Source: a virus. From it: a stretch of 26,865 bases of DNA. Positions 14,656-26,013 of this stretch are shown piece after piece (positions within the stretch are counted from its first letter, which is position 1; every line of letters starts with the position of its first letter). The stretch is taken from positions 1 to 26,865 of the IMG/VR virus record IMGVR_UViG_3300045257_000018, one strand, 5' to 3'. The notes beneath the pieces are model-generated. The model saw only the letters and a list, made by a program, of their open reading frames with translations, searched no databases and was not told where the DNA came from. The position numbers were made by a program, and so were the translations under genes.

Positions 14656-17600
14656 TTGTCCAATAATCTCGGCTCGATGGTTCTTGAGCTTAGCGCTAAC
14701 TACGCCAAGTTCCAGTCCGACATGGGCAAGGTCATCCAGTCGGCGACGGATGCTGCCGACAAGATCACACAATCGTTTGCCCAGGTCGGCGAACTGATCG
14801 GCGTCGCAATCAGCGTCGATGCGTTCAAGAACATCGTCACCGGTGCGACGGAAGCTGCCGAGAAGATAGACCACCTGTCTCAATCTCTCGGCGTATCGAC
14901 TGCCACAATACAGACGCTTTCGTTCGCAGCAGCGAAAGTCGGTGGCGACATGGAGACCGCAACGGCCTCCTTTGCCAAGCTGGAGCGTGCTGCCGAGCAG
15001 GCCGCAGCCGGAACCGCCCAACAAGTCGAAGCCTTCCGCTCGATCGGAATCTCCGCTTCGCAAGTCACCGAGCTCCTCAAATCCCCTGATGAACTGATTC
15101 AAACCGTAGCGCAGCATCTTGCGCAATTCGGTGATGGCGCCGGCAAGACAGCGGTTGTGATGCAGCTGTTCGGCCGCAACGCTCAGCAGATGATTCCGCT
15201 GCTCAATGAATTGGGCGCCGGGTTCGAAGAACTGGCGAAGGAGGCGCAATCGCTCGGCGTGCTACTGAGCGGAGCGCAACTCAAGGCGCTGCAGGATGTG
15301 CAGTCGCAATTCAACTTGTTGGGACAGCAGGCTAAGGGGCTCGGCAACGATCTGGCGCTATCGCTCGCGCCTGCGATTCAGATCCTGGTCAAGGACTTCG
15401 CCGATTTTCTCAACAGCCAAGGATTGAAGACCGCGCTGACGGATATCGGTGCGGCTGCGAAATTGCTTGCCGAGAACATCAACCTGATCACGATCGCGAT
15501 CGAGGCTCTGATTGCGAAGTCCGTGGCGATCTGGTTTCTCGGCGTAGCTGAAGCCATAGCGAAGGCAACCGTGGCGGCGCGGATCGGCACCGCAGTATGG
15601 GCCGAGATGACAGGCGCCGTGGCAGTCACAGAGCTTGCTATGGTCGGCCTGACGGCTGCCGGCGAAGGTCTACTGGCGCTGGTCGGCGGCATCCCTGGCT
15701 TGATCGGGCTGGCCTCTTTCGGCATCTACGAACTGGCGACGGCGCAAGATGCCGCGACCAAGGCGACGAATAGCCTCAAGGAGGCGCAAGACCTCCTGAA
15801 CCACACGAACGCCGATAGCGTCGTGGCGGATTTGGCCGTTGCTGCTGCTGCCGAGAAGAAGGCTGCGGCCGAGATCGCAGACACGCAAGCGCTGATTGCA
15901 AACCTTGAGGCGCAGCAGCAAGCGAACGCCTCTGTGCATCTCGGCGCCACGGCGGCCGATGGCGCGGCGCTTGCCTACCTGCAGACCGCCGGGAAGCTGG
16001 ACGCCCTGCGCGATCATCTGGCGCAGGCGCAGGCCGCGCTCGCCGCACTGAACAAGACCACGCAGGACGGTGCCGTAGATTCACGGACCTTTGCCGACAC
16101 CGTTTCGACGGTCGCCAAGAGTTTCGTTTCCGGCGACGTGGCCGGCAACATGCAGAAGTTCGTCACTGCATCGAATGCCATCCATGCAGCCGCGTCGCAG
16201 GCGCGAGCGGACGGCCAGAACGCTTCAGTCGTCAATGCGCTGGAAGACGCATCGATTCAAAAGCTCGCCGATTCGATGGATCGCGCGAGCAAAGCACAAG
16301 TCGTCTACAACGCTCACGTCTCTGCCGGCCACGATGTTATCGGCGAATTCGCGAAGCAAGAGGTCGCGCTGTCGCAGCAGCTCACCGCGCTCAGCGGCGG
16401 CTTGACCGGCGAATATGCGAACGCCTGGAAGACCTACAGCGAATCGTTCGACAAGGTCGAATTCTTCCTCAACACGGCGAAGACCCTCTACGACACGAAC
16501 AAGATTTCGCTTACCGAATACAACGCCGATGTCGCGATCGGTCGAGACCTGCAGGCTGAGCTTGCACAACGCTTCAACGACACCAACGACAAGATCAGTG
16601 CGCAAGCCGATTTGCTCGGCAAGTTCGTTCGCAATATCGACGAAGAAACCGCGCTGCTCGGATTGAACGACAAGGAATTGGCGGTCGCCGAAGCTGTCAA
16701 GAAAGTCACCGACGAATACAACCGTAACGTCGAGGCAGGCAAACCAGTTCTGCAGTCATTGCAGGATTTGCAGAATGGCGCTGCATCGGCTGCCGGAAAA
16801 TTCTTTGATTTGCAGCAGGCCGCTAGTCTCAACACGGAAGCCGCAAAACAGTGGCAATCCATCTGGGCAACGGCGGGCAACGGCGTCGCCGACACTTTCG
16901 CCAAAGTCCTGGTGGAAGGCGGCTCGCTGTTCAACAGCCTCAAGGATCTGGCGAAGCAAACCGTCGAAGCGATCATTGCGTACTTCGCGAAATTGGCGGT
17001 CATCAATCCGATCCTGAATTCGATCTTTGGCGGATCGATCGGGTTCTCTCTGCTTCCGAGTCTGGCGAATGCCGCTGGCGGCTCTGCTGGTGCATCCATC
17101 CTTGGCGCAAATGGAAGCGCAGGCGGAAACTTCTTCGATGCATCGTCGTGGATCGGCGCCGGCAAGAATCTGTTCTCTGGCTTCAGTTCTTTGTGGAGCG
17201 GCCAGGCCGGCGTCAGTGGCGCCAGCAGCAACCTGTTCGGGACCACCGTCAACAATAGTGGCGCCTACACCTACACACCATCGCTGCTCGGCAACGCCAT
17301 CACGATCGGCGGTGGCATCTTGGCTGGCTACAACGAGATCAAGGCAGGCGGTGGCATTCTGGGCGGGGCTGCCTACGGCATTGGCACGATTACGGCTGGC
17401 GGTGCAATTGCTGGAATTGCGAGTGGCGCCGGCGCTGCTGCGGGAGCTGCTGGCGCATTGGGAACAGTCGGCCTGGGCGCGATCCCGGTCATCGGTTGGG
17501 CCGCGCTCATTGCGATGGTGGTCGACAAGATCAGCGGCGGCAAACTGTTCGGCACAAGCGCCAATCAATTCGTGGGCGGCAACCAGACGCAGACGATCAC

Positions 17601-19527
17601 CGATAGCGGCGCGCTTGTCGATACGACGGGAACGTTCAAAGGACAGCACGCGCTATTCGGGGGCGCCTACTACAAGACCAAGGATATCGCCACCGATCCT
17701 GCCGTCCAGGCAGCGGCCGATGCTTTCTTCACTCAGCTGAAGGCGAGCACCGACGCATTCGCAGCGCAATTTGCGGTTAAGGCCGTGAACGTCGTCGGCG
17801 GTGCATTCACCACTACGTTCGACAAGAACGGCAAAGCCACGGGAACGTCTGACACGGTTCTCGGCGTCACGCGTACGGGCGAGACGCAGCAGCAGTTCGC
17901 CGAACGTCTCCAGGCTGACAGCTATCTTGCGGTGCTCGACAAGATGGGCTTGGGCGCTTCGGACTTCGTGAAGGGTCTGCAAGACGACGCTGACAAGCTA
18001 TTTGCGGCCGTTCAGGATTTCGCGTCGGCAACGCAAGCTGCGAACATCGACCTCGGCAACGGCTTCCACTTCCTTGCGCTGCAATCGAACGCGACGCTTG
18101 CCGACGTCATGAAGTTCGTCGAGAGCGCGGCACAGGCCGGCGAAACTTTGACGCAAACCTATACGCGTCTTGCTCAGGCTCAGGCCCAATACAACCAGTT
18201 CGTCCAGCAGTTCAAGCCAGGCACTCAATATGTCGATGACTTCGAGGCAGCGTTCTCGCAGGTCTATCACCAGATGCTGGCGAACATCGACGCGGCGAAC
18301 AAGCTTGCGATCGCCGCGGGCGCATCGGGAGCCGCGCAAGAAGACCTGACGAATATCCAGAACGCCGCCGCGCAGCAGATTGCCGCGCTCGTGGTGCAGC
18401 TCGAGGCGTCGGCTCAGTCGCTCGCTTTCTCGCTCGGGCTGACCACGCAGGGCACGCTAGACCAGACCAATCAGGCGATTCAGGACATCATCTCGTCGGC
18501 GAAGAATACGACGGACGCGACGACCACGGTTGCTACCGGTCTGACGACGACGGCCGGCGCCATGGCCGGCTTCGGCAGCGCGATCACCGCGGTCTCCAAG
18601 GCTGCCACCGACGCGATCAATCTGCTGCTCGGCAACTTGTCGCCGCTCAACGATCAACAGAAGCTCCAGATCGCGTTGCAAGGCCTCGCCCAAGGCACCG
18701 TCACCAAGGAACAGGTGCTGCAGATCGGCCAGGCGCTCTACGCCTCGTCCGAAGCGTATGTGAACCTGTTCAACCAGGTTTCGCAATATCCGGACAAATC
18801 GGCCGGCGCATCTAGTGGTGGCCGGCGCGGCGGTGGTGGTGGAAAGAGTTCAAGTTCTAGCGCCGCCGCCGGCGCGCCTCCTCCTGATTGGACGGATAGC
18901 GCATCGCAGTGGGCTGCCGCCGGACTCACGCTCGGTCAGTGGAATTCGCTGTCTGACGACAACAAGGCGAAGCTCGAGGACCTGCTCAACAAGCAGACCA
19001 CTCTCACGGCAGCGAAGACCGCGCAGGACTTCAATACCCTCGGGCAGCAGATCGCCGAGATCGCCACGGCCAAGGGCGAGGATTTCCAGACCGTCATCGA
19101 CGAGATGGGAATCAACAACAAGGACCTCGAAAAAGGTCTCGGCCTCAAGAGCGATGCCGAGCTGCAGGCTTATCTGAAGAAGGTTCAGGATCAGCAGGAC
19201 AGCGCCAAGGAAAACACGCAGTCGATCGTCGATGCGATCAACTCGCTGCCGGATAAACTCGCAATCGCGCTCAATGGCCGCGGTGCGGCGCCTGGTATTA
19301 CGCCAACGCGCGCTGGGCCAGTGCCGGCGCCAGCGGCGCCCCCATCCGCCGGCGATGGATCTACAGCCCCTCCGCCTGGCCGCGGCGTAGCGCCTCCACC
19401 AGGCAGCGGGCGCTACCTTACGACCGACGACATCGTGAACGGAGTGGTCGCCGGCGTCTCGCGCACGGTCGCGCCGCTCGTAGCGCAAGCTCGCAACAGC
19501 AGTCGCCCTGTCGTCCAGGTTCGATGA
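14656..19527 (+). CDS. Tape measure protein
   Basis: 1623 aa from TTG 14656, 3 nt after the frameshift product ends. The [19 protein letters not shown] opening is typical for tape measure proteins and supports this start over the ATG at 14686. Long alpha-helical stretches cover residues 1-240 and 380-760. Hydrophobic segments at about 265-370 and 870-960 (Gly/Ala-rich, [19 protein letters not shown]) may insert in the host membrane on injection. The region around 1390-1410 is Gly/Ser-rich, and a Pro-rich linker (about 1550-1590) precedes a final helix. No lysozyme or peptidase motif is recognised. At about 1.5 angstrom per residue it predicts a tail near 240 nm. It sits in the usual place before distal tail genes. 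Confidence 0.93.
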   Translation: MSNNLGSMVLELSANYAKFQSDMGKVIQSATDAADKITQSFAQVGELIGVAISVDAFKNIVTGATEAAEKIDHLSQSLGVSTATIQTLSFAAAKVGGDMETATASFAKLERAAEQAAAGTAQQVEAFRSIGISASQVTELLKSPDELIQTVAQHLAQFGDGAGKTAVVMQLFGRNAQQMIPLLNELGAGFEELAKEAQSLGVLLSGAQLKALQDVQSQFNLLGQQAKGLGNDLALSLAPAIQILVKDFADFLNSQGLKTALTDIGAAAKLLAENINLITIAIEALIAKSVAIWFLGVAEAIAKATVAARIGTAVWAEMTGAVAVTELAMVGLTAAGEGLLALVGGIPGLIGLASFGIYELATAQDAATKATNSLKEAQDLLNHTNADSVVADLAVAAAAEKKAAAEIADTQALIANLEAQQQANASVHLGATAADGAALAYLQTAGKLDALRDHLAQAQAALAALNKTTQDGAVDSRTFADTVSTVAKSFVSGDVAGNMQKFVTASNAIHAAASQARADGQNASVVNALEDASIQKLADSMDRASKAQVVYNAHVSAGHDVIGEFAKQEVALSQQLTALSGGLTGEYANAWKTYSESFDKVEFFLNTAKTLYDTNKISLTEYNADVAIGRDLQAELAQRFNDTNDKISAQADLLGKFVRNIDEETALLGLNDKELAVAEAVKKVTDEYNRNVEAGKPVLQSLQDLQNGAASAAGKFFDLQQAASLNTEAAKQWQSIWATAGNGVADTFAKVLVEGGSLFNSLKDLAKQTVEAIIAYFAKLAVINPILNSIFGGSIGFSLLPSLANAAGGSAGASILGANGSAGGNFFDASSWIGAGKNLFSGFSSLWSGQAGVSGASSNLFGTTVNNSGAYTYTPSLLGNAITIGGGILAGYNEIKAGGGILGGAAYGIGTITAGGAIAGIASGAGAAAGAAGALGTVGLGAIPVIGWAALIAMVVDKISGGKLFGTSANQFVGGNQTQTITDSGALVDTTGTFKGQHALFGGAYYKTKDIATDPAVQAAADAFFTQLKASTDAFAAQFAVKAVNVVGGAFTTTFDKNGKATGTSDTVLGVTRTGETQQQFAERLQADSYLAVLDKMGLGASDFVKGLQDDADKLFAAVQDFASATQAANIDLGNGFHFLALQSNATLADVMKFVESAAQAGETLTQTYTRLAQAQAQYNQFVQQFKPGTQYVDDFEAAFSQVYHQMLANIDAANKLAIAAGASGAAQEDLTNIQNAAAQQIAALVVQLEASAQSLAFSLGLTTQGTLDQTNQAIQDIISSAKNTTDATTTVATGLTTTAGAMAGFGSAITAVSKAATDAINLLLGNLSPLNDQQKLQIALQGLAQGTVTKEQVLQIGQALYASSEAYVNLFNQVSQYPDKSAGASSGGRRGGGGGKSSSSSAAAGAPPPDWTDSASQWAAAGLTLGQWNSLSDDNKAKLEDLLNKQTTLTAAKTAQDFNTLGQQIAEIATAKGEDFQTVIDEMGINNKDLEKGLGLKSDAELQAYLKKVQDQQDSAKENTQSIVDAINSLPDKLAIALNGRGAAPGITPTRAGPVPAPAAPPSAGDGSTAPPPGRGVAPPPGSGRYLTTDDIVNGVVAGVSRTVAPLVAQARNSSRPVVQVR

Positions 19528-20306
19528 ACAAAGTAACGTGCACACTCGACCCTCATCGCCTGGGGGGCGGGCTAGAGCTGTCGCAAGGGAACCTGGTCGT
19601 CACGACGACCGCTGTCGAAGATTTCCACCGTGCCGTATTCGGGACCATCGCGCTCGGCGTCGGCAACGCGAGTTTCGAGGGATTCGTTTACTCGACCTCG
19701 CGCCCGGCCGCAGGGCTGGCCAATCTTTTCAGCATCGGCCTGGTCGAAGTCGGCAGCGGCCTGAACAAGTACGTCGGCGAAGAATCGACCTCCTTCGGAT
19801 TGCGTACGAGCGACGGAAATGGCAGCGCTGGCATCTACAAAAACGACACTTTGCAGACCGCAACCGCGGTCGTAACCGGGTCGATCGCGGCAACAACGCT
19901 CACTGTAACGGCAGTCACCGGCGGCGCGCTGAACATCGGCCAAATCATCACCGGCACAGGCATAACGGCAGGCACGAAGATTACGGCCTTCGTTTCCGGC
20001 TCTGGCGGGACCGGCACGTACACGGTTAGCCCATCGCAAACCGCTGCTTCGACGACGATCACGGTTGCGCTCCAGGCGATCGACGAGCGCCGATGCATCT
20101 CGGTTTTCTATTACGGCGACATTTCCGCGCCGAAGGCTTCGTGGTCGGTCGATGGGAACTACATCGACCAGGTAGATTTGACGGCCGGTAAGTTCTATCT
20201 GCCTGCCGTCTCAATCGGCTCCGCGGCTTCACCGAATGACGTCGCAGCCTACGTGAACTTCGGGCAGCGCGGGCTCAACTATCCGAATCTGACAATCCTG
20301 CTATGA
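19524..20306 (+). CDS. Distal tail protein with SPRY-like fold and inserted beta module
   Basis: 260 aa. The flanking parts ([28 protein letters not shown], then [32 protein letters not shown] and [12 protein letters not shown]) read like a SPRY/concanavalin-type domain as seen in some phage tail proteins. Residues about 118-182 interrupt it with the widespread phage module [51 protein letters not shown]. Adhesive or structural role at the tail tip is inferred. ATG 19524 overlaps the tape measure stop (ATGA); ATGA links it to the next gene. Confidence 0.65.
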   Translation: MNKVTCTLDPHRLGGGLELSQGNLVVTTTAVEDFHRAVFGTIALGVGNASFEGFVYSTSRPAAGLANLFSIGLVEVGSGLNKYVGEESTSFGLRTSDGNGSAGIYKNDTLQTATAVVTGSIAATTLTVTAVTGGALNIGQIITGTGITAGTKITAFVSGSGGTGTYTVSPSQTAASTTITVALQAIDERRCISVFYYGDISAPKASWSVDGNYIDQVDLTAGKFYLPAVSIGSAASPNDVAAYVNFGQRGLNYPNLTILL

Positions 20307-22474
20307 CGGTCCTGACGAACTTCACCCTCGGCGGCTGGTACGAAATCATCAGCGAGGGGCAGGTCACGCTTTACCTGTCGGCCGTCGACGAGGGCATGAT
20401 CACCGGGCCATCGGACACGCCTGCGAACAAGGCTTTCAGGCCGCGCGTCTTGAATCCGGACACATTCTCAATCAAGCGCTCGCCGCAGGTTTGGGTCTGG
20501 GGCAGCTCTGGCGTGCAGGGCGCGGCGTTCGGCCAGCTGCAGCTCGACAACTACGACGGCGCGTTCAACGCGCTCCTGGCGAATGACTTCCGCGGATCGG
20601 TCGTCACGATCAAGCTGGTGGCTGCCGCAGCCCTGCTGACCGGCACCGAGATGAACGACGCGCCCACGGTCTGCACCGGCATCATCGATTCGGTGGTCGG
20701 CGATCAATTCACGGTTACGATTTCGATCAAGGATACGATCGCGCGGCTCGATAAATCGCTGCCGGTTCGCTACAACCCGCCGTTCGTGGACTCTGGTGCT
20801 GCGAATAGCATGATCCCGCTGACCTTCGGGGCCGTGCGGAATAGGGCACCGCTGCTGATCGACACGCCGAACCGCATCTATCAGATCCACGACCGCCCCA
20901 TCCCGAACCTCACTCTGGCATCGGATAAGGCCGCGCCGCTCGATCCCCACGCGAACCCGCCGCAATACGTGCCGGCGCTCAGCGGCTCTGGGATTCAGCC
21001 GGCGACGATGCCGATCGGCAAGTTCGTGGTGGACTGCTCGAGCTACGGTACGCAGTCGGTCATCCCCGGAGCAGATGACGTCCTGGCCGGCTCAGGCGCA
21101 TTCCTCGGGACGTGGATCGGAAGCCCAGCGGTTCCTCCTGGCTGGACGTGGACGAACAATACCGGCTCCAGCATCGATGAAAGGCTCAACTACTTCGGCA
21201 GCGGGACGAATGCGGCCTCGCTCATAACGGCGAGCATCTGGCAGCCAGGGTTCGCTTATGGCGACTCGCTTTCGTTTCCGAGCATTCTCCTGGGCGGATA
21301 TTCCTATCGCCTGAACTTCAGCGTTTACGGTTTGAGCGCAGCCAAGTCGATCGATGGCTCGCTGACGGGTGGCCTTGTTGTAGCGACGGCACTGAGCGTC
21401 AATCCAGCCGATTACCTGTCCGGCTACAAGACGCCGATCACCTCTCCGAACGGTCCTTTCGTCAAGCAGAACTTCAGTTACGAGTTCACGGTTCCGGCTG
21501 GCTCGACGCGCACCCTGTATTTCATCATGACGACCAGCAGTGGCAACACGGCGGGTCAGCCCAATGGTGTGGCCGGCGGCGCGATCTACAACATCACGCT
21601 CGAGCAACTCGGCCAGTATCAAGAGTTGCCTCTCTCAGGCATCCCAGGCGATCACTACTTCACGGAAATACTCGTGGAGCGCGCGGGCGAGGATTCGAGC
21701 ATCTTCAACTCGACTGAAGCCGCGGCTCTCACGGACGACGGCAACGGTGGCGTGATCCCGATGGGCGTCTCATTCGACCAGCCGCCGAACATTCTCGACG
21801 CCTTGCGCATGATGACGGACACGCGCGGCGCGACGATCTTCACCGATCACCTCGGTGTGCTGCGAACGCGATTCTTGCTCGACCCGACCGATCCGGGCGG
21901 CACTGTCATTTGCGACTTCGACACAACAAACTGTCAGCTGACCTCGATCACGACGGATGAAGCGAAGGGCCTGACTACGCTATTCGGCGCGCGCGCGAAC
22001 CAGTCTGTTTTCTCAGACTCCGATTTCGTGACGGATCAGTCCATCGTTCCGCAGAGCATCAAGACGCGCTTCACGCGGAAGTCGCAGTTCCAGCGCACAG
22101 CGAGCGCATCACCTGCCGGGCAGTACAGTTCAGCGGTCGATGCGCCGATATTCGATACGATCCACGATGACGCTGAGTTCTGTCAGGACGATGCCGATGG
22201 GATCGTCGGCATCTATGCCGCGAAGATCTACTCGGACGGCAGCTCGACCAACGGCAAGCGCCGCTTCATCACGCTCGACACGTGGTTCGATGACTATGAG
22301 GCCATCGGTCGCACAGTTACTTGCTCGGTCAACGATCTGATTTTCGGCGAGCAGATTCGATTCACTGCGACTAACGGCGACGGCTCCGAGAACTTCGTCG
22401 ACCAGCTCGGGCGCATCGTGGACTGGGACCCAAAGCCATTCGGCAAGGGCGTGACGTTGATCGTGCACGTCTGA
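20303..22474 (+). CDS. Large tail tip/hub protein (putative)
   Basis: 723 aa, coupled by ATGA to the previous gene. Beta-rich throughout, without membrane segments. The N-terminal 170 aa ([57 protein letters not shown]) looks like a baseplate hub-type segment. [20 protein letters not shown] near 175 is repeated in many phage tail proteins. The middle region (about 255-450) looks like a carbohydrate-binding beta sandwich ([22 protein letters not shown]). The last third resembles a second hub domain with [26 protein letters not shown] and a final [37 protein letters not shown]. Position and size suggest the tail tip ring. Exact homologue not recognised. Confidence 0.65.
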   Translation: MTVLTNFTLGGWYEIISEGQVTLYLSAVDEGMITGPSDTPANKAFRPRVLNPDTFSIKRSPQVWVWGSSGVQGAAFGQLQLDNYDGAFNALLANDFRGSVVTIKLVAAAALLTGTEMNDAPTVCTGIIDSVVGDQFTVTISIKDTIARLDKSLPVRYNPPFVDSGAANSMIPLTFGAVRNRAPLLIDTPNRIYQIHDRPIPNLTLASDKAAPLDPHANPPQYVPALSGSGIQPATMPIGKFVVDCSSYGTQSVIPGADDVLAGSGAFLGTWIGSPAVPPGWTWTNNTGSSIDERLNYFGSGTNAASLITASIWQPGFAYGDSLSFPSILLGGYSYRLNFSVYGLSAAKSIDGSLTGGLVVATALSVNPADYLSGYKTPITSPNGPFVKQNFSYEFTVPAGSTRTLYFIMTTSSGNTAGQPNGVAGGAIYNITLEQLGQYQELPLSGIPGDHYFTEILVERAGEDSSIFNSTEAAALTDDGNGGVIPMGVSFDQPPNILDALRMMTDTRGATIFTDHLGVLRTRFLLDPTDPGGTVICDFDTTNCQLTSITTDEAKGLTTLFGARANQSVFSDSDFVTDQSIVPQSIKTRFTRKSQFQRTASASPAGQYSSAVDAPIFDTIHDDAEFCQDDADGIVGIYAAKIYSDGSSTNGKRRFITLDTWFDDYEAIGRTVTCSVNDLIFGEQIRFTATNGDGSENFVDQLGRIVDWDPKPFGKGVTLIVHV

Positions 22475-22483
22475 GGATTCTAA

Positions 22484-23362
22484 ATGCTCATCGGCTATTT
22501 CCAAGGCTCGCTTTCCTTTGCGATAACGACCAATGTCGGCTCGGCTGCATTCCTTACGGACTCTAGCGCGCTTGCCAATGGCCGGTCTGGCGAGGGTGCT
22601 TCGTTCTCCTTCTCCAGCGGCTCTGCCGCGACCACGCAATACACGTCCATCGACGTGACGATGACCAGCAGCCTCGACGCAACCCCGCCTTGGGGCGTCG
22701 TCGGTCTGGCGAACGTGCAGGGGCTGCCGGAAGGCACGAAATGCCAATTCAATGGCGTCGACCAGCTGTTGACCCGCGACGCATGGGGAGAGCTGTCCGC
22801 CTGGTGGCTGCCATCTGCCGTCACCGGTGCCACCGAAAGCATTCGCATCTACAACAACGTGAACGGCTCTCACTCGATCACGCCAGGGGCAACCTGCTAT
22901 GCCGGGGAGGTCTTCGCCGGCCGCGTCCTGAGCCTGCCAACGCTCGTCTACGACTCGCCGCCGACGTCGGACTTGCAAGACCCGACGGCCTTCTCACGGA
23001 GCCCAGGCGGCCAGCTGCGGCAGCTCATGCGCTATCCGTTCGACCTGGTCGCGGCCAAGCTCGGCCGGTTCTCAACCAAGGACTACAGCGGCGGGACCCT
23101 CTCCAGCATCGTCAGCGGCGCAAATCCTGCCGGCGTGATAGATCTGCGGACCTTCCGTCGCCTGTTATCCACGACGCCTATATGCGCCGTCTGCGATGTT
23201 CCCAGCGCGGGGCAGGGCGATGGATCCGGAACGCCGCGGTATTCGCAGGCGTGGATCACGCGAAACTTCATGCTGGCCAGGCCAATCGCGATCGGCCAGA
23301 TCGCGCATGACCAGGCGCCGAAGTGGTCGTGGTCTGGTCTGCAATTTCAGCGTGCGTCATGA
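22484..23362 (+). CDS. Tail protein of unknown function
   Basis: 292 aa, not recognised. AGGA near 22473-22476 precedes ATG 22484. N-terminal half is Ser/Gly/Thr-rich and beta-like (SLSFAITTNVGSAAFL, GASFSFSSGSAATTQ). The second half has a WGVVGLANVQGLPEG / WGELSAWWLPSAVTG region and a Pro/Arg segment SPGGQLRQLMRYPFD. A CAVC pair near residue 230 could be structural. Likely minor tail or fibre-connecting component because it lies between the tip protein and the fibre gene. Confidence 0.65.
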   Translation: MLIGYFQGSLSFAITTNVGSAAFLTDSSALANGRSGEGASFSFSSGSAATTQYTSIDVTMTSSLDATPPWGVVGLANVQGLPEGTKCQFNGVDQLLTRDAWGELSAWWLPSAVTGATESIRIYNNVNGSHSITPGATCYAGEVFAGRVLSLPTLVYDSPPTSDLQDPTAFSRSPGGQLRQLMRYPFDLVAAKLGRFSTKDYSGGTLSSIVSGANPAGVIDLRTFRRLLSTTPICAVCDVPSAGQGDGSGTPRYSQAWITRNFMLARPIAIGQIAHDQAPKWSWSGLQFQRAS

Positions 23363-23372
23363 AGCGTATACT
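23344..23372 (+). promoter_or_regulatory. Possible promoter before signal-peptide fibre gene
   Basis: TATACT at 23367-23372 is a good -10, spaced 17 nt from a poor -35 (ATTTCA, 23344-23349). It lies 30 nt before the ATG at 23403 and overlaps the end of the previous gene. The weak -35 keeps confidence low. Confidence 0.3.
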
Positions 23373-23402
23373 TCCGCGCACCGACACCAGCAAGGATTCG
23401 CC

Positions 23403-25127
23403 ATGTCGCGTCTACTCGTTCTTCTTTTCCTCGTTTCGTCCCTGTGCTGCGCTCAAGGGTTTGCCGATGGCTTCGACCACGGAACCTGCGACATGACCGC
23501 AGTCCGCAGTAACCTCGGGATCACGATCAGCCCACCGCAGGGCGCGTCTGATCTGAAGATGCGCATGGTGGTCGATGGCTTGCCGGTCCGCAAAGGCGAG
23601 GTTCTCACCGGCGCATTGATCGGCCAGGCCGGATCACCGCCTTACGTCTATTCGATCGTCAGCGGCTCACTGCCGACCGGTGTCTCTCTCGATACCGCAA
23701 CAGGCCTACTTAGTGGCACGCCTACCGTTGTCGGGTTTTATCCGTTCCTGGCAGAGGTACAAGATTCGGCCCTCGGCGCGTTCACTTGCCGGTTCGCGAT
23801 CAACGTCATTCCACCGTTTGTTGTCACCGCTGGCTCACCATCGGATGGCGAGAAGGACTCGATTTACTCATACGCCTTCGCGGTATCCGGCGCTACCGGC
23901 TCTGTGACGTGGGCGATCAGCCCATCGCTAGTTATAACGCACGGTCTTTACCTGCATACGGCGACGGGAGTGTTAGATACGACGGACTTAGGTGGCGGCA
24001 CTGGCGCCATCATCGGGTCGTCTGACCTGCTGGTGAACTTCACGATCACTGCCACCGATAGCGGATCGGGTGATTCGCTCACCATTCCCTGCTCGATCTA
24101 TATCTGGCCTGCACTCGATACGCCAAACATAACCCCAGGTTATAACGTCGTGGTCGGTATCTCGACTCTGCTCAGCGATTCCGGGTACTTCGGCGGCAAA
24201 CCGCCATTTAAGTTAGCGCTCACCAGCTCGCTGCCGTCCGGTCTAACCATCGCATTCAATCCGAACGATTACACCGCAACCGTTCTGGCTGCCGAACCGT
24301 TCGATCTGACCACGGTCCAATTCGTCGTCACTGATTCTCTCGGCGGCGCTGTGCCGGCCGCGTTCGACCTGACGGCATCGGCAGTCAATCTCGACGGGAC
24401 GCTCTCGGCAAACAGCGATTCGCTATTCCCGACGCAGAAGGCCGTCAAGACCTACGTCGACGCGATCGCCGCATCGCTCGTCGGCCTGCTCGACTACAAA
24501 GGCGCAACCGATTGCAGCGCTAACCCGAACTACCCTGCAGCCCTGAAGGGCGACACATACGTTGTATCGGTAGCAGGCAAGATCGGTGGCGCGAGCGGCA
24601 CCAGCGTCGACGCGGGGGATTGGTACATCTGCGAGGCGGACAATGCAGGTGGCACCGAGGCGAGCGTGGGGACGTCTTGGGGGCATGTTGAGCATAACTT
24701 GGTCGGTGCGTTGCTCGCGGCGAATAACCTCTCAGACGTAGCGAGCGCGGTCGCAGCGCTCGACAATCTAACCAAACACGGCGCCGACATTGCTTCGGCC
24801 TCGACGACGAACATCGCCAGCGCCACCGGGCGTAACGTGAACGTCACCGGCACGACGACGATCACTGCGCTCGGCACTGCTGCTGATGGCATCGAGCGCG
24901 TGACGCGCTTCACCGGCGACCTGGTCCTGACGCATAACGCCACTTCGCTGATCTGCCTTACTGGCGCAAACATCACGACGGTTGCCGGCGATGAGTGTGG
25001 GTGGCTATCGTTGGGATCGGGAAACTGGCGCATGCAATGGTATGCGCGGGCCGACGGATCAGCATTGGCTGGCGGAAGCGGCGGCACTGATTTCGTGATC
25101 TACACACTCTCAGGTGGGACACTCTGA
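23403..25127 (+). CDS. Tail fibre protein with signal peptide and Ig-like repeats
   Basis: 574 aa from ATG 23403 with AAGGA about 7 nt upstream; a longer frame start at 23196 only overlaps the previous gene. Residues 1-20 look like a signal peptide: MSR, then LLVLLFLVSSLCC, then AQGFA before DGFDHG. Three putative Ig (He_PIG-type) domains follow: about 76-135 (PPYVYSIVSGSLPTGVSLD, TGLLSGTPTVVGFYPF), 137-235, and 243-325. Then the fibre hinge motif TLSANSDSLFPTQKAVKTYVD (about 330-350) and a Gly/Thr-rich beta end. Likely virion fibre that binds the host surface. A signal peptide is unexpected in a virion protein assembled in the cytoplasm. It might alternatively be an exported host-modifying protein. 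Confidence 0.75.
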   Translation: MSRLLVLLFLVSSLCCAQGFADGFDHGTCDMTAVRSNLGITISPPQGASDLKMRMVVDGLPVRKGEVLTGALIGQAGSPPYVYSIVSGSLPTGVSLDTATGLLSGTPTVVGFYPFLAEVQDSALGAFTCRFAINVIPPFVVTAGSPSDGEKDSIYSYAFAVSGATGSVTWAISPSLVITHGLYLHTATGVLDTTDLGGGTGAIIGSSDLLVNFTITATDSGSGDSLTIPCSIYIWPALDTPNITPGYNVVVGISTLLSDSGYFGGKPPFKLALTSSLPSGLTIAFNPNDYTATVLAAEPFDLTTVQFVVTDSLGGAVPAAFDLTASAVNLDGTLSANSDSLFPTQKAVKTYVDAIAASLVGLLDYKGATDCSANPNYPAALKGDTYVVSVAGKIGGASGTSVDAGDWYICEADNAGGTEASVGTSWGHVEHNLVGALLAANNLSDVASAVAALDNLTKHGADIASASTTNIASATGRNVNVTGTTTITALGTAADGIERVTRFTGDLVLTHNATSLICLTGANITTVAGDECGWLSLGSGNWRMQWYARADGSALAGGSGGTDFVIYTLSGGTL

Positions 25128-25570
25128 TGACAGCGAAAGTTAATACGATCCCGGCAACGCAGAACGTCAACAATCCTGACGGTGCGATCCTCAACGCGAC
25201 CGGCACGGCGACGGTGACGGTCTTCACTGCGGGAGGTGCCGACGCGATTCTGAGTGGCCTGGGCGCGTCCAGTACTGACACGGTGGACAGGACTGTGAAC
25301 CTCTACATCAACGTCGGCGGTGCTGGAACGGATCGCCTGTTCGCGACAATCCTCATCCCGCTGAACTCTGGCAACAGCGCGACGATCCCTGCCGTCGATC
25401 TCCTGCATGCTGTCTCCGGCGGCCTGCCGCTGGTGCCGTGGACTGCCTACGATGCCTATGGCTCGAAAGTCTGGAAGCTCAAGGCCGGGACGACGATCAA
25501 GGCCGCGGCGGTCGTCACGGTTACGTCCGGCAAGACGATTGCGTTTTTCGGTGACGGAGCGGACTTCTGA
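25127..25570 (+). CDS. Small virion/tail protein, unknown
   Basis: 147 aa; TGATG overlap at 25125-25129 with the fibre gene. Beta-rich, with no charged helices: TGTATVTVFTAGGADAIL, VDRTVNLYINVGGAGTDRLFATILIPL and KLKAGTTIKAAAVVTVTSGKTIAFFG. The pattern of alternating strands is that of small fibre-associated beta sandwich proteins. I do not recognise the family. Coupling suggests it is made with the fibre, perhaps attached to its tip. Confidence 0.65.
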   Translation: MTAKVNTIPATQNVNNPDGAILNATGTATVTVFTAGGADAILSGLGASSTDTVDRTVNLYINVGGAGTDRLFATILIPLNSGNSATIPAVDLLHAVSGGLPLVPWTAYDAYGSKVWKLKAGTTIKAAAVVTVTSGKTIAFFGDGADF

Positions 25571-25572
25571 CC

Positions 25573-26013
25573 ATGTTGCAGATGAACCAACGCCTGCCGC
25601 GAGCGAACCATCTACAAGAGTTCGTCATCCCGCTTTCCGACTCGACGCAATCAACGAAGTACGATGCGACGACGAAGCTGATACTCGGCTCGAAGACGTT
25701 CGATCCTAGCAAGCTCGGCTGGCGTCTGCGGCCTGAGACGATCGGGACGTTCGTGATCCTGCTCGCGACGACGAACGGATCGAACGCTGCCGGTGCAGAT
25801 TTATACTTTGTGCCGGATGTGGGTTCGCCATCGGTGATCGCGACGACTGCAACGACGACGAGCACGACTGCGTTCAAGCTAACCGCTGACGTGTCCGCAT
25901 ACTTCCGCCCCGGTGCGCCTTCCGGTCGATTCTCGGCGCGCACATGGATCACGACGTTTAACGGCAACGATCAGTCAACCGCATACGGTTCAAGCATCGA
26001 GGTCTGTCCATGA
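25573..26013 (+). CDS. Small virion/tail protein, unknown
   Basis: 146 aa, 2 nt after the previous stop. N-terminal half charged (NHLQEFVIPLSDSTQSTKYD), then a beta segment (GTFVILLATTNGSNAAGADLYFV) and a Thr-rich run (ATTATTTSTTAFKL), ending NGNDQSTAYGSSIEVCP. Family not recognised; a tail-fibre-linked structural role is inferred from neighbours. The stop overlaps the next start as ATGA (26010-26013). Confidence 0.6.
   Translation: MLQMNQRLPRANHLQEFVIPLSDSTQSTKYDATTKLILGSKTFDPSKLGWRLRPETIGTFVILLATTNGSNAAGADLYFVPDVGSPSVIATTATTTSTTAFKLTADVSAYFRPGAPSGRFSARTWITTFNGNDQSTAYGSSIEVCP

Noticed and set aside
16756-17649. Long antisense ORF (297 aa) inside the tape measure gene
   Set aside because: It lies entirely antisense to a clear tape measure protein, has Arg/Ala-rich shadow composition typical of GC-rich codon bias, and has no recognisable domain.
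22130-22978. Antisense ORF (282 aa) across two tail genes
   Set aside because: Spans two plus-strand tail genes, is Arg-rich with no domain, and lacks a plausible start signal.
23196-23402. N-terminal extension of the signal-peptide fibre gene
   Set aside because: It only overlaps the preceding gene and would bury the signal peptide; ATG 23403 has its own ribosome site.
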